DNA of 64,000 nt from Candidatus Schekmanbacteria bacterium (GTDB lineage Bacteria > CSSED10-310 > JACPHN01). Of the stretch, positions 19,324 through 28,200 are shown in pieces. The DNA lies in NCBI GenBank assembly GCA_016188575.1, contig JACPHN010000068.1:1-64000 (forward strand). Reading direction: 5' to 3'. How positions within the stretch are numbered: the stretch's first letter is position 1; the number at the start of each line of letters is the position of its first letter. Position numbers and translations under genes: made by a program. A model generated the notes under the pieces. The model did no database searches and was not told the origin of the DNA. It saw only the letters and a list, made by a program, of their open reading frames with translations.

Positions 19324-20619
19324 GTGTACACCTGGCACGCCGCCGTGGCGGTCTTGCTGACGAGTCTGCTCGCGGGAGCGGTGTTGGTCGTGCGTGAACG
19401 GCGGCGCCGCGGCGCGACCGAGGAGGTGGCGGAAGCGGTCGAGCTCCAGGACCTGAGAGCACGCCGAGCATGCCTTCTCGAGGAGCTTCGCGTCCTGGAC
19501 CTCGATGAGGGACGCCTGTCTCCCACGGCCTTCAAGGCCGAGCGGCAGCGACTTCTGGAAGACGCGGCCGAGGTCTTTCGCCAGCTCGAGAAGCTCGAAG
19601 CGGTGGCGGGAAAGCAGCGGCACACGAGGCCAGGCGAGCAGGCGCGCCCCGCACGCTTGTTGCGCTGGCTGCCGGCGGCGACGTGGGCAGGCGCCGCGGC
19701 CGGTTTCGCCTTGCTCCTCACCGCGGTGATTCAGGAAGCGCTGGCGCCACAGCCGCCCGCCCAGGCGCCGCATGAGGCGGCAATGCCGGCCCCCATAGGC
19801 GCCGCGCCCGGCGCTGAGGAGACCCTCCCCGAGCTCCCGGAAACCATCGCCGAGCTCAATGGCGTTGCCCATCGCGCACTCGCGGAGCAAGACTACAACA
19901 CGGCCATGGCGGCGGCGCAAAAGGCGCTTGGCATGGACCCCAAGGATCTCGAAGCGCGGGCGCACATGGCGTTTATGCGGGCGGTAATCGGCCGCACAGA
20001 CAAGGCACTGCAGTCGCTCGATGAGATCCTGGCGGACGCCCCGGACCATCACGAGTCGTTGATCTTCAAGACCTTGATCGCGCTGCAGGCCGGAGATGCG
20101 GACCTCGCCGAGGCGACCGCCAAGCACGCCATGACCAAGGCTGTGGGGGCCCAGGATCGCGAGGTTCTTACGAGCCTGCTGGAACAGGCGAAAGCGTTGC
20201 GCGCCGGGGGCGAGCGGGTTGGGCAAGCGGCGCCGGCACCGGGCGCCGGCGGCGGTACTGGCAGCCCCGCGACGGCGGGCGCCGCACCCGGCGTCTCGGG
20301 AACGATCCGACTGGCCGACGGGGCCGCAGGCGAGGTTTCCCCGCAGGATACTGTCTACGTCATTGCCAGAGCCACCGAAAGCACCGGCGGGCCACCCGCT
20401 GCCGTCAGGAGGCTGGCCGCCGGCGAATTCCCCATGCCGTTCGCGCTGGGAACTGAAGACATCATGGCGGGCGCCGCCTGGCCGGACCGCATGACGATCA
20501 CGGTGCGGATCGACAAGGACGGCGATGCCATGACGCGCTCGGAGGCAGACCTCGAAGGGAGCACGCCGGCACCGGTCGCGCTCGGGGCTCGGGACGTGGA
20601 GATCGTGGTCGGCAGTTAG
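19324..20619 (+). CDS. ccmI: CcmI/CycH TPR protein
   Basis: The protein has 431 residues from a GTG one base after ccmH. There is one N-terminal membrane helix and a cytoplasmic leucine-zipper-like region (about 35-95, ELQDLRARRACLLEELRVLDLDEGRLS). A second membrane helix and TPR repeats follow (about 175-290, LAEQDYNTAMAAAQKALGMDP and the like). The periplasmic C-terminal domain (GTIRLADGAAGEVSPQDTVYVIARA, then IDKDGDAMTRSEADLEGSTPAPV) is characteristic of the CcmI third domain. It chaperones apocytochrome c to CcmF-CcmH and closes the operon. Confidence 0.92.
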   Translation: MYTWHAAVAVLLTSLLAGAVLVVRERRRRGATEEVAEAVELQDLRARRACLLEELRVLDLDEGRLSPTAFKAERQRLLEDAAEVFRQLEKLEAVAGKQRHTRPGEQARPARLLRWLPAATWAGAAAGFALLLTAVIQEALAPQPPAQAPHEAAMPAPIGAAPGAEETLPELPETIAELNGVAHRALAEQDYNTAMAAAQKALGMDPKDLEARAHMAFMRAVIGRTDKALQSLDEILADAPDHHESLIFKTLIALQAGDADLAEATAKHAMTKAVGAQDREVLTSLLEQAKALRAGGERVGQAAPAPGAGGGTGSPATAGAAPGVSGTIRLADGAAGEVSPQDTVYVIARATESTGGPPAAVRRLAAGEFPMPFALGTEDIMAGAAWPDRMTITVRIDKDGDAMTRSEADLEGSTPAPVALGARDVEIVVGS

Positions 20620-20935
20620 GAGCGTGGCGGAAACGCCTGACCGCTTTTCGCGCTCGACTGCAAGCCGAGCGGAAAGCGCATCCCGAGGCCCCCCACCCGG
20701 AAGCAGCCGCGCAACGCAATCAGAGGCCAGCGCCACGGGTGCAACGCCAGAACAGACTCTCATTTCCAGCCGCAAAACGTCCCATGGTGTTGGCCCTGAC
20801 CCCGCCGCACCTCGGCGGCGGGATCACGGTGCCCGGCGGACCATACGCCCATCCTCGGCTTGCTTCCGATTCCTCGCCGCCAACAACCAGCCCGTGGACT
20901 TTCGGGAAGGTTTCGGTCAGTAGCGGCGGTCGCGC
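20620..20935. other. Stretch without a convincing gene
   Basis: This is 316 bp between ccmI and the frameshifted surface-protein gene. Open frames exist in all three plus-strand phases but none has a ribosome binding site, a signal peptide or recognisable motifs. A GGCG-gaaa-CGCC mini-hairpin followed by TTTT (about 20631-20656) is the only possible ccm terminator. Part of it may be the decayed 5' end of the downstream gene. Confidence 0.4.
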
Positions 20936-22731
20936 TTGGCAGGCCTACGCGACTGTCCAATACTGCTTCAGAGCGGCAAGGCTCAGCTTCGTGGCTCGGG
21001 GAGCATCCGTGCACACAGGGCGGTTCGAGTCACGAGCACGGCGGTGAGCGCGGGTTCGGTCAGCCGCCTGGTGGATTCGACGCTAACTTCCGGTGCGGTC
21101 TCGGTCGGCGAGATTTCTGGAGGGACGTGCTCTGGTTGCGGCGACATCTCCGCAAGCTCGATCACCGGGGCGACCATTACGAGCTCGGGAGTGTCACGGC
21201 CACAAGCATCTCTCTCTCGCAGATCACAGGGTCGGGCATCGTTGGCGCCGCGAGCATCGATGGGTCCTCGATCGTCACCTCGGGCGGCGTTGGCGCGGCC
21301 GCCGATGAGGACCTGTCCATCACCGGTTCGACGATCGCCGGCAACTCGGGTGGCGTCAGCGGGGTCGGGATGCTCGAAGACTCGGTCATCCCCAACAACG
21401 GCGGCGGGGTATCGACGAGCGTTTCGGCCACGATCACGGGTTCGCGCATTCTGCGCAACGGTGGAGCCGGCGTCACGGGTGCGCCGGCCATCAGCGCCTC
21501 GACCATCGCCGGAAACAGCGGCTCGGGGATCGTGCTCACCGGCGCTGGCAGCGTGTCCGGCTCCATCGTCGACAACGGGGACGGCAACAGCGGGCGCTAT
21601 GCGGTCGAGCACACCGGCACGGGCGACGCGGCATGTGAGCAGAGCTACTGGGGCGCCGCCGCCACGGCGCAAATGGATGCTGCCGACGCCAACGGCAATC
21701 GGCAGAATGATGAACAGGCGAATCTCTCGGCCATCTACGACGGGCATGACAAGGTGCTTACGGACGCCGGTAAGGTCGGCTACGACAATTGGCTGGCCGC
21801 GCCACCGGCGAACGCCCCCACCTACTTGCAAGACCTGACGCTCGACCCGCCGAGCCCGGTGAGCGCCCAACGGGTGGACTTCATCATGCGCTTCAGCAAC
21901 ACCATGGATATGGGGGTGACACCGGTCGTGACCTTTGGGCTCGGCGGCTCGTTCACCGACATGGCGCTGGCCAATCCGACCTGGTCGACCAGCGCCGTCC
22001 CCAACGACACGCTGACGATGAGCTACCTGGTGGTCAGCGAGACCCCTGACGGCACGCACACGCTCCGGGTGAGCGGAGCCCGGGACAGCGCTGGCCGCAC
22101 GCTTCCCGACGATACCGCGACAACCTTTGTGATCGATACGCCGGTCGGCATCGCCAGAGGCGTGGCCCTCGGTTGGCAGGTACTGGGGGTGCCGGCCTCA
22201 CCCGCGGCCCGGGACTCGGGGGAGGCGATCCTGAGCTGGCAGACCGTCCCCGAGAACGACCTGGGCGGCTACACGGTGCTGTGGGGGCTGAGCCCGGGTC
22301 AGCTCACGAGCGCTCAGGATGCCGGCCTGGCGACGAGCGCGACGATAGCGGGGCTGACGCCGGGGTTGACCTACTACTTCGCGGTCCAGACACGGGAGGA
22401 CAATGGCAGCCCCGGGCCAATCTCGGAGATCGTGAGTGGGGTAGTGCCAGAATCACCCATGGCGACGGCAACGCCGACCGTGGCGGCCACCCCCTCGCCC
22501 ACGGCCACGCTCGGCGCGGTGACGCCGACTCACACCCCGAGCGTCACGCCCACCAGCACGCCACCGGGCAACAAGGTACCCTCGGGCCGGCACGGCCTCT
22601 TGATCTTGCTGCTCGCGATTCCAGCATTGGTCTCTTTCCAAAGAAGAAAAGTGGCACCCGGTCCGCCCGCTGCCGGTCCCGGGATGCCGGCGGGGAATCG
22701 GTACTCAACCTGTTGGCGTGCGGACAGGTAG
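20936..22731 (+). pseudogene. Frameshifted beta-helix surface protein with fibronectin-like domain and C-terminal sorting-like tail
   Basis: Beta-helix-like Ser/Thr/Gly repeats (VDSTLTSGAVSVGEISGG, then ASSITGATITSSG) run in one frame to about 21190. They continue without a break in style in another frame (TATSISLSQITGSGIVG, then SIDGSSIVTSGGVG) to 22731, so the gene is broken by a -1-type shift there. Downstream come an Ig/CARDB-like region (VSAQRVDFIMRFSNTMDMGV) and a fibronectin-III-like domain (AILSWQTVPENDLGGYTVLWG, then GLTPGLTYYFAVQTRE). A Thr/Pro linker leads to a hydrophobic segment and basic end (HGLLILLLAIPALVSFQRRK) like an IPTL-CTERM or other exosortase-type signal. No signal peptide was found upstream, so the 5' end is also damaged or unrecognised. 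Confidence 0.6.
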
Positions 22732-23096
22732 GGTAAATCCCAGCGATGGGAGCTGCGCGGTCACGGGAGCGTATGAGAAGACTCCGGACGCAGGCGAGAA
22801 TGGATCCAAGCTTCCGATGGCGAGAGAAGTCGACATGTTTCTCGCTCGGTATGACCGGGATGGGGCCTTCCTTTTGGGCGACTGCGGCCGGCGGCTACGA
22901 GTGCGACCTTGGGATGGGCGTCTCTGTCAATCCGTCTGACGGGGCAATCACGTCGCCGGCTACTGTGACGAGAAAATGCAAATTCCGCTGGAGGTTTCCA
23001 GGCAGCAGCTTTGCACGCGGCACCGCCTGGCTACCGTTCCTGGGCCGCAGACGAAACGTCTGCCGGCGCTGCGTGCGAGAGCGCTATCGGCTCGCT
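22732..23096. other. Stretch without a convincing gene
   Basis: This is 365 bp downstream of the surface-protein gene. Short open frames lack ribosome sites and motifs. One translates with the SFRWREK/FSLGMTG style often given by palindromic intergenic (REP-like) sequence, which suggests non-coding repeat remnants. Confidence 0.35.
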
Positions 23097-23516
23097 TCAA
23101 CCACTGCTGGGACCCTGCCGTAAGACATGCACAACTACGCCATTTTTCTTATATGCAGCGAAAGACGAATCCGTAGTATAAATATCAGAACAACAACGTT
23201 CTATGCAGGCAGCTAATACAAAACTATCCGTAGCCAATAGATTCAATCCCTGAGCTAGACTTGCTGCTCTTCGGAGTCGATCCAGTGTATCGAGCCACAC
23301 CACCTCACATATCACCGGAATGCTTTCTAGAGCCGTCCGCGCATATTCTTCGCGCAGCAAGCCGCGAAGTGCCAGGCGTTGAATCTCGTACAGCGTGATG
23401 GCAGATACGACAACGTGCCGGTTTCCTTGGGTCACCTCGGCCCACAGGCGCACGACTTCTGGGTGGCCCATGGAGTGGTACACGAAGACCCCGGTATCAA
23501 AACCGATCATCATCAT
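23097..23516 (-). CDS. PIN-domain toxin, VapC type
   Basis: The protein is about 137-139 residues; three consecutive ATGs at 23516, 23513 and 23510 are possible starts. The acidic PIN core is present: IGFDTGVFVYHSMG (first Asp), VVVSAITLYEIQRLAL (Glu), LLATDSFVLAAC (Asp) and DIYTTDSSFAAY (Asp). VapC toxins are Mg2+-dependent ribonucleases, often cutting tRNA. It overlaps the end of the antitoxin gene by 14-20 bases, the usual antitoxin-first organisation. The gene is AT-richer than its neighbours, consistent with transfer. Confidence 0.85.
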   Translation of the reverse strand: MMMIGFDTGVFVYHSMGHPEVVRLWAEVTQGNRHVVVSAITLYEIQRLALRGLLREEYARTALESIPVICEVVWLDTLDRLRRAASLAQGLNLLATDSFVLAACIERCCSDIYTTDSSFAAYKKNGVVVHVLRQGPSSG

Positions 23517-23742
23517 GGCGCCACTCTTCGATCGCCCGCAACGCTTCCGCCGCTTCCGCGGCAGACAGGTTGTCTTGCTCCGCCGCCCGCGCCAGGGCCT
23601 CTCCGGCGCGGCGCCTCCGGCCTTCATCCAGGTAATACCGCACCGCTTCTTGGATGACCGCCGAAAAGGACTTACCATCCTGCTCGGCCACTTGTTTGAC
23701 ATCATCGCAAAGATTCGTGGGAAGGTAACAAGAAGTTCGCAT
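23497..23742 (-). CDS. Ribbon-helix-helix antitoxin of the first PIN pair
   Basis: The protein has 81 residues from the ATG at 23742 with GGAG five bases upstream; a longer open frame to 23808 lacks this. The N-terminus is a short strand then two helices (RTSCYLPTNLCDDVKQVAEQDGKSFSAVIQEAVRYYLDEG), the RHH_1/CopG DNA-binding pattern. It is followed by a charged, Ala-rich tail that would wrap the toxin. It should neutralise the overlapping PIN toxin and repress the operon through the repeats at 23801-23829. Confidence 0.85.
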   Translation of the reverse strand: MRTSCYLPTNLCDDVKQVAEQDGKSFSAVIQEAVRYYLDEGRRRRAGEALARAAEQDNLSAAEAAEALRAIEEWRHDDDRF

Positions 23743-23800
23743 CCGATCTCCGACGAGGAACGCACGGGATTCAGCCGGCGGAGGAAGCACCACTCCTGCT

Positions 23801-23829
23801 ATGATCATGTACTGTGATCAGAGACCCAA
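23801..23829 (-). promoter_or_regulatory. Putative promoter/operator of the RHH-PIN toxin-antitoxin pair
   Basis: Two TGATCA hexamers (23802-23807 and 23815-23820) are 13 bp apart around a GTAC centre, making a near-palindrome suited to two RHH dimers. On the minus strand TTGGGT (23829-23824), a 17-bp spacer and GATCAT (23806-23801) form a moderate promoter (4 of 6 each). The repeats occupy its spacer and -10, as expected for autoregulation. It sits 59 bp before the antitoxin start. Confidence 0.45.
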
Positions 23830-24140
23830 TTCAAGTTCGAGTCTAGTCTCCAGAGCGCGATTCTGAAGGGGGCTCGCGCCCCGGAGCGCCGCTCGTTGGC
23901 GGCGGGATGCCGGCCGAACCCGCGAGATTCCTTTGCCTGGCGATTCCGCAGCCACCTGGATCGCCGCCGGCTCCGCGCCGGTCCCGTGGCCGAAATCTTC
24001 GGCAGCGAGCTCGTCCGGCTCCTCGCCGAGGAATCGGCGATCTTGAGTTTCCCATTAGTTTTCCACCGGCTCCGCCAACCCACGCCGGATGAGCGGACGA
24101 CCTCGCAACTCGAGTTTCTCACTCGCGGCTTTAGGGCATC
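23830..24140. other. Stretch between the two toxin-antitoxin pairs, no gene supported
   Basis: This is 311 bp. On the minus strand several short frames look coding in composition (for example RFLGEEPDELAAEDFGHGTGAEPAA) but have no starts, are interrupted by stops and match nothing recognised. It could be a decayed gene or a dispersed intergenic repeat of the host. Confidence 0.35.
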
Positions 24141-24578
24141 TCATGCCAACCCTCGAATGATACCATGACCACCAGGCCAAACGCGGCGAAAGTCTTTTGC
24201 ATTGAGTGTGAGCAAATAAGTTGCTTCTGATGTTGAAGCTAATCTGGCAATGGCTGCGTCATAGACGCAACCACCTGAAATACCTTGCGCCGCGAGATCA
24301 TCGAGTATGTACGCATATTGGCTAGCATCAAGCATAGCGATTGTAGCATTCGATTCAACATTTTCGTGAATGAGCTTCCGTGCTGTCTCCGGATCAATAC
24401 GCGGTTTCACGGGAAGCGTTGTCAACACACTGTACAACTCAAGTAGCGTATGCCCGGATATGAGGAAAACGAATCGGCCCGCAATCGCATCGCGCAACCA
24501 TGGCAGCGCAACTTCATGCCGCGGATGAGCCGGTATCATCGCGGCGACAAGAACGGACGTATCAAAGAAGACTCGCAA
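24141..24578 (-). CDS. PIN-domain toxin, VapC type (second pair)
   Basis: The protein has 145 residues from a TTG start one base after the antitoxin stop. PIN residues are clear: VFFDTSVLVAAM (Asp), ISGHTLLELYSVLT (Glu), CVYDAAIARLA (Asp) and LLTLNAKDFRRV (Asp). It is a predicted ribonuclease toxin. Its base composition is clearly more AT-rich than the chromosome around it, suggesting acquisition. It is a different lineage from the first PIN toxin, being longer and paired with an AbrB-type antitoxin. Confidence 0.87.
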   Translation of the reverse strand: MRVFFDTSVLVAAMIPAHPRHEVALPWLRDAIAGRFVFLISGHTLLELYSVLTTLPVKPRIDPETARKLIHENVESNATIAMLDASQYAYILDDLAAQGISGGCVYDAAIARLASTSEATYLLTLNAKDFRRVWPGGHGIIRGLA

Positions 24579-24579
24579 A

Positions 24580-24843
24580 TTAGTAGGTTCCCGCGGCCTG
24601 GACGTTCAATCGCGATTTTCGGTCTAGCTCGAGCGCTTGCTCGAGATCGCCGGCGGCTTCGCCCGTAAAAAGCAAGACACCGTCTTTCTTGACGAGAATG
24701 GGACTGGCGTGCACACGTTCCACCACGAGACCATCGCCGCGTCGTTCGACCGATACGGAGGTACCAGGTGAGAGCGCCAAGGCTTCGCGCAAATCCTTTG
24801 GGATCACGATGCGACCAAAGCGATCAATCGAGGTAACGGACAT
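24580..24843 (-). CDS. AbrB/SpoVT-type antitoxin
   Basis: The protein has 87 residues from an ATG with GGAGG five bases upstream. The N-terminal swapped-hairpin DNA-binding domain is typical (TSIDRFGRIVIPKDLREALALSPGTSVSVERRGDGLVVERV). A C-terminal tail (LLFTGEAAGDLEQALELDRKSRLN) probably binds the toxin. It is followed immediately by the PIN toxin gene and preceded by inverted repeats that look like its operator. Confidence 0.88.
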   Translation of the reverse strand: MSVTSIDRFGRIVIPKDLREALALSPGTSVSVERRGDGLVVERVHASPILVKKDGVLLFTGEAAGDLEQALELDRKSRLNVQAAGTY

Positions 24844-24856
24844 TTGAACCTCCTAC

Positions 24857-24896
24857 TTGCCATATCATGATAGCAGATGGCAAACGTTAATGGCAA
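24857..24896 (-). promoter_or_regulatory. Promoter/operator of the AbrB-PIN toxin-antitoxin pair
   Basis: Three copies of one heptamer occur: TTGCCAT at 24857-24863, and ATGGCAA at 24877-24883 and 24890-24896. The first two form an inverted repeat with a 13-base spacer; the last two are direct repeats at a 13-bp pitch. On the minus strand TTGCCA (24896-24891), an 18-bp spacer and TATCAT (24872-24867) with an upstream TG form a good promoter. The heptamers cover the -35, the spacer and the region just downstream of the -10, fitting autorepression. Confidence 0.6.
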
Positions 24897-25055
24897 CCTG
24901 CCGGATTCGATCCTGTTCAAGCCTCGTCCGCCGAGCTCGGCGCCGCCTCGTAGCGATCGACAAGGATCTGGCCCGGGCCGACCCGCACGTGGTCCTGGGT
25001 CGTTTCTCGCCATGCGGCAATGTACGGGCGCGCGGCCCCTCGGGGTGGCGTCGCC

Positions 25056-25230
25056 TCAGCGGCGGACCTCCGGCGTTTGGCCCGCACTCAACAGCGCCTC
25101 GGCGAACTCAGTCAGCTCCCGCGTGTAGTCCGAGAGCTGTTCTTTGGACAGCGCGTCCAGCAGACGTTTCGCCGAGTCGAGGTCTCCATGCTCCGCGTCG
25201 TCTCGATGCCCCAATCGAAGCCGATGCTCG
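25056..25230 (-). pseudogene. Possible remnant of a small gene
   Basis: On the minus strand a frame ending at the TGA at 25058-25056 encodes an amphipathic, coding-like C-terminus (DAEHGDLDSAKRLLDAL, then QLSDYTRELTEFAEALLSAG). No ATG or GTG with a ribosome site precedes it, and upstream the coding style seems to switch frame (SIGFDWGIET). This suggests a decayed gene between the antitoxin and the 1325-residue protein. The family is unknown. Confidence 0.3.
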
Positions 25231-25285
25231 GGGCGCCGCGCCGGCGCTGGTCCCCGACCGGAAGTGTCGCCGGCGCCCGTGAGTC

Positions 25286-28200
25286 TCAGCGAGACAGAAA
25301 GTCACCGCAGACAGAGACGGCGTCGGTGGCGCCCTCGGTGACGCGCGCCAACGTGCAGCCGCTGCCGTGCCAGGTCGCCGCGCCTCGCCGCGAAACCTGA
25401 CCAAAATACGGGACGCTCTCAATCGCGCCAGCGCCGCTGTCCGCCGCGGCGCTCGTCTGCGCCGTGAAGCGCAAACGGTCACGCAGTCCCGCGAGCAGCA
25501 TGTCCCACGCAACCGTCTCCTCGTAGGTGCTGTCAATCACCGAGTACTTGGCGGAGCTTGACCCAGGCAACAAGAGCCCCATCGACAAGGCGTCCGTCTT
25601 TGGGAAACCGAAGTCCCCGAAGTCGAGGGTATCGCGATACAGCGCATAGCACGCGCCGCCTCCGGAAGTGGCGCTACAGCTCGCCGAGTAGAACGGATCT
25701 GAGTACCTGCGGTCCGGACCGCCCGGGCTGTGGAGGCCGTAGGTGATCATCGAGTACGTGGGCAGCGACGCCACGCCGGCGGCCTGGAGGTCCATCTCCA
25801 TCCTGGCATGTACGAGCCCCGCCATGAGGCGAGCGGTGAATGGCGAGCGATCCATGTAGCTGAAAGCACCATGATAGGACAGGTCGCTGATCTGCCCGCA
25901 ACTGGGTTGACCATCGGCGGTGGGGCAAAGGTCCAGGAGCGCATTGTGTTTTCCCACCGAGGCATCGAGGCGTCGCCAAGTGCTCGCCGTCGAATACGTG
26001 CTCGGCAGCAGCTCGGACACCTGGTTGCTCTGCCACCACGCGGCATGATAGTGGCCGCTCGGCGTCATCATCGTGCGCAGGCCGCCGCGCTCGAGCTGGT
26101 CGATGATGCCCATGTGCTCCGTCTGGCCGAAGCCGTCGAACAGGCCCAGGAGCGGCGAGGCAAAGGCCCACGTCTCGTCGTAATACCACGGCGTCACCAT
26201 GAACAGCGACTGGTCGCTATTGTCCTCGCCGGCCGCGCTGACGAGGTCGCGGAACAGAGTGGCGAGCAAATCCACAAAACGCCGTTGCGCTGCGTTCAGC
26301 TTGTTCCAGGTCTGACATGTGGTCGAGCTCATGGTGCCGTCGGCGTTGCGACACGTCATGGCGACGCCGTCAATGGCGCTGCAGCTCCCCGTGGAGCAGG
26401 CCTCGGCACAGGCGTCAGTGCTTTCGAAGAATCCGGAGCTGGCGCCGTCAACCTTGCACTCGTAGAGTCCGGCCCGGACATTGTCGACCATGGGCCGCTG
26501 GCAGGTCAAGGGCCGCCAGGTTTCGTCCATGGTTTCGTGGTCCGGGTTTGAGCTATCGATCTCGGCGCTGACCTCCGCCCACGCGGGGCAGCGAGAGCTG
26601 CCGACCGCCTGGCTCGTCTCTTCGTGCTTTACACCCTCCGCGTCTTCCCAATACCAGTCGCAGCTTATCTGGTCATCGTGCAGCGCATCGGCGACGGCCG
26701 TTGTGGCCAGTCCCGTATGCACGATGAGGTATAGCGTGCTCCCGGCGCACGCGCGAAGTGGAGCATCGAGGTAGAGCACCTTGTCGCCGATCGCGCCGAT
26801 ACGGCCGTAGGATGCGAAGCCATTCGCGATCCCACCGGCGCAGGCAACCATGTCGCCGACCTTGGGAGCCCAGCTCGCGGCATCGCAACCCGACGACGGA
26901 CAGACGACCTTGCTGTACACCCCTGCTGCCGCCTTCTTCACCAGAGTGTGGTCAGCCTGATCGAGGAAATACGGCACCTCGCTGTCCTTCTTGAAGGTCA
27001 CGCCACTGAGCATCAGACCGGGCGAGTTGTTGCACGCCCGCTTGCCGGCCGCCGTGTCAAGTATCGCGCCGGCGCGCATGCCGTGATTCTTGACCTCGGC
27101 AACGACCTCCGCGGGCGTGGGACTGTTGCCTTCCGCGTTATTGAATTTCGCCTGGAAATGGATGGTCGCATCTCCTGTCGAATACGCCGGGTCGTCCGCG
27201 GAGTCAGAGCCGGCAAGATATGCGCCAAGCGGCACGTCGGTCACCCCGTGGTCGCGCAGCCGCTGAGCGAGATCTCCAATCCCGGAGGTCTGCCCGCTGA
27301 GCTGACCGACAAAGAAACCCCAGAGGATGTTGGACCGGTTTGTGGAGGGTCCCTCGTAGCTCGTCAGCGAAGCGTACAGCCGACCTCCGCCGGCCGGGCT
27401 CGCGAACCCCAGCGGTACGAGCGTCGGGCTGGCGGCCGCCGGAGCCTCCAAGACATAGCTACGGGTGCTTTGCGCAGGAACCCCCCACTGCTCGCAATAC
27501 GTCCGAGATCGCGAGTCCGTCGCCGTGCAGCGGGAGAGAAAAGCCGGTACGATCTTGTAGGTCGCGGTCAACGCTGACGTGGAGGAAGGCGTGTAGTCTT
27601 CGAACACCGGCTCCTGCACCACGGCATAGAGCTTCCAGCCACTTGGAAGGTTCCCGAACGTGACCTGATTGGCCGCCAAGGACGTGGAGCTCGCATTGCG
27701 GACCAGAAACCACTGCCGGGTGACCTCGCCGCCGCTCGCCCGATGGTACATCGGAACGGCCCATGTGGCTGTCGTGCCGCGCTCGGCCTCGGCAACGGAT
27801 GGGACGGTCCACGGTCGCCCCTCATCCGGTCGATCGAGCACCGCGAGATAGGCCCGTCCCTTCGTCTCCGCCACCGGCACGCTATCCCCCGAATACACGG
27901 TCCGGGGCGCGTGCCAGACCTCAAAATACGTGGCCTTGAGCTGCTGCTCAGAGGATCCCCCCTCACCGCTGACGGCCAGGGTCTGAGTGCGGCGCAACGC
28001 GTTCGCTGGCAGCGACGGGTCGGCCGACGGGCTGACGATTTCCACCCTCGTCGGCGAGCTGGAGCTGGAGATTCCAGCCTTGCCCAGGATTTGCAAGTAG
28101 TCAGTCAGTCCGGTCCGCATCTCGGCCGCATCGACGTAGACTTTCTCGATGCGCATGTCGTCGACCAGGAAGTTGCGCCAGTACGCGGTCGCCACGCCCT

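Noticed and set aside
20995-21050. GGTTCGAGTC-like T-arm considered as a tRNA
   Set aside because: No acceptor stem, D-arm or anticodon arm can be folded around it.
22732-22830. Riboswitch-like sequence (cobalamin-style phrases such as GGTAAATCCCAGC and GGGAGCTGCGCGG)
   Set aside because: The diagnostic B12 box (GCCACTG) and the remaining conserved core are absent, and no gene follows on that strand.
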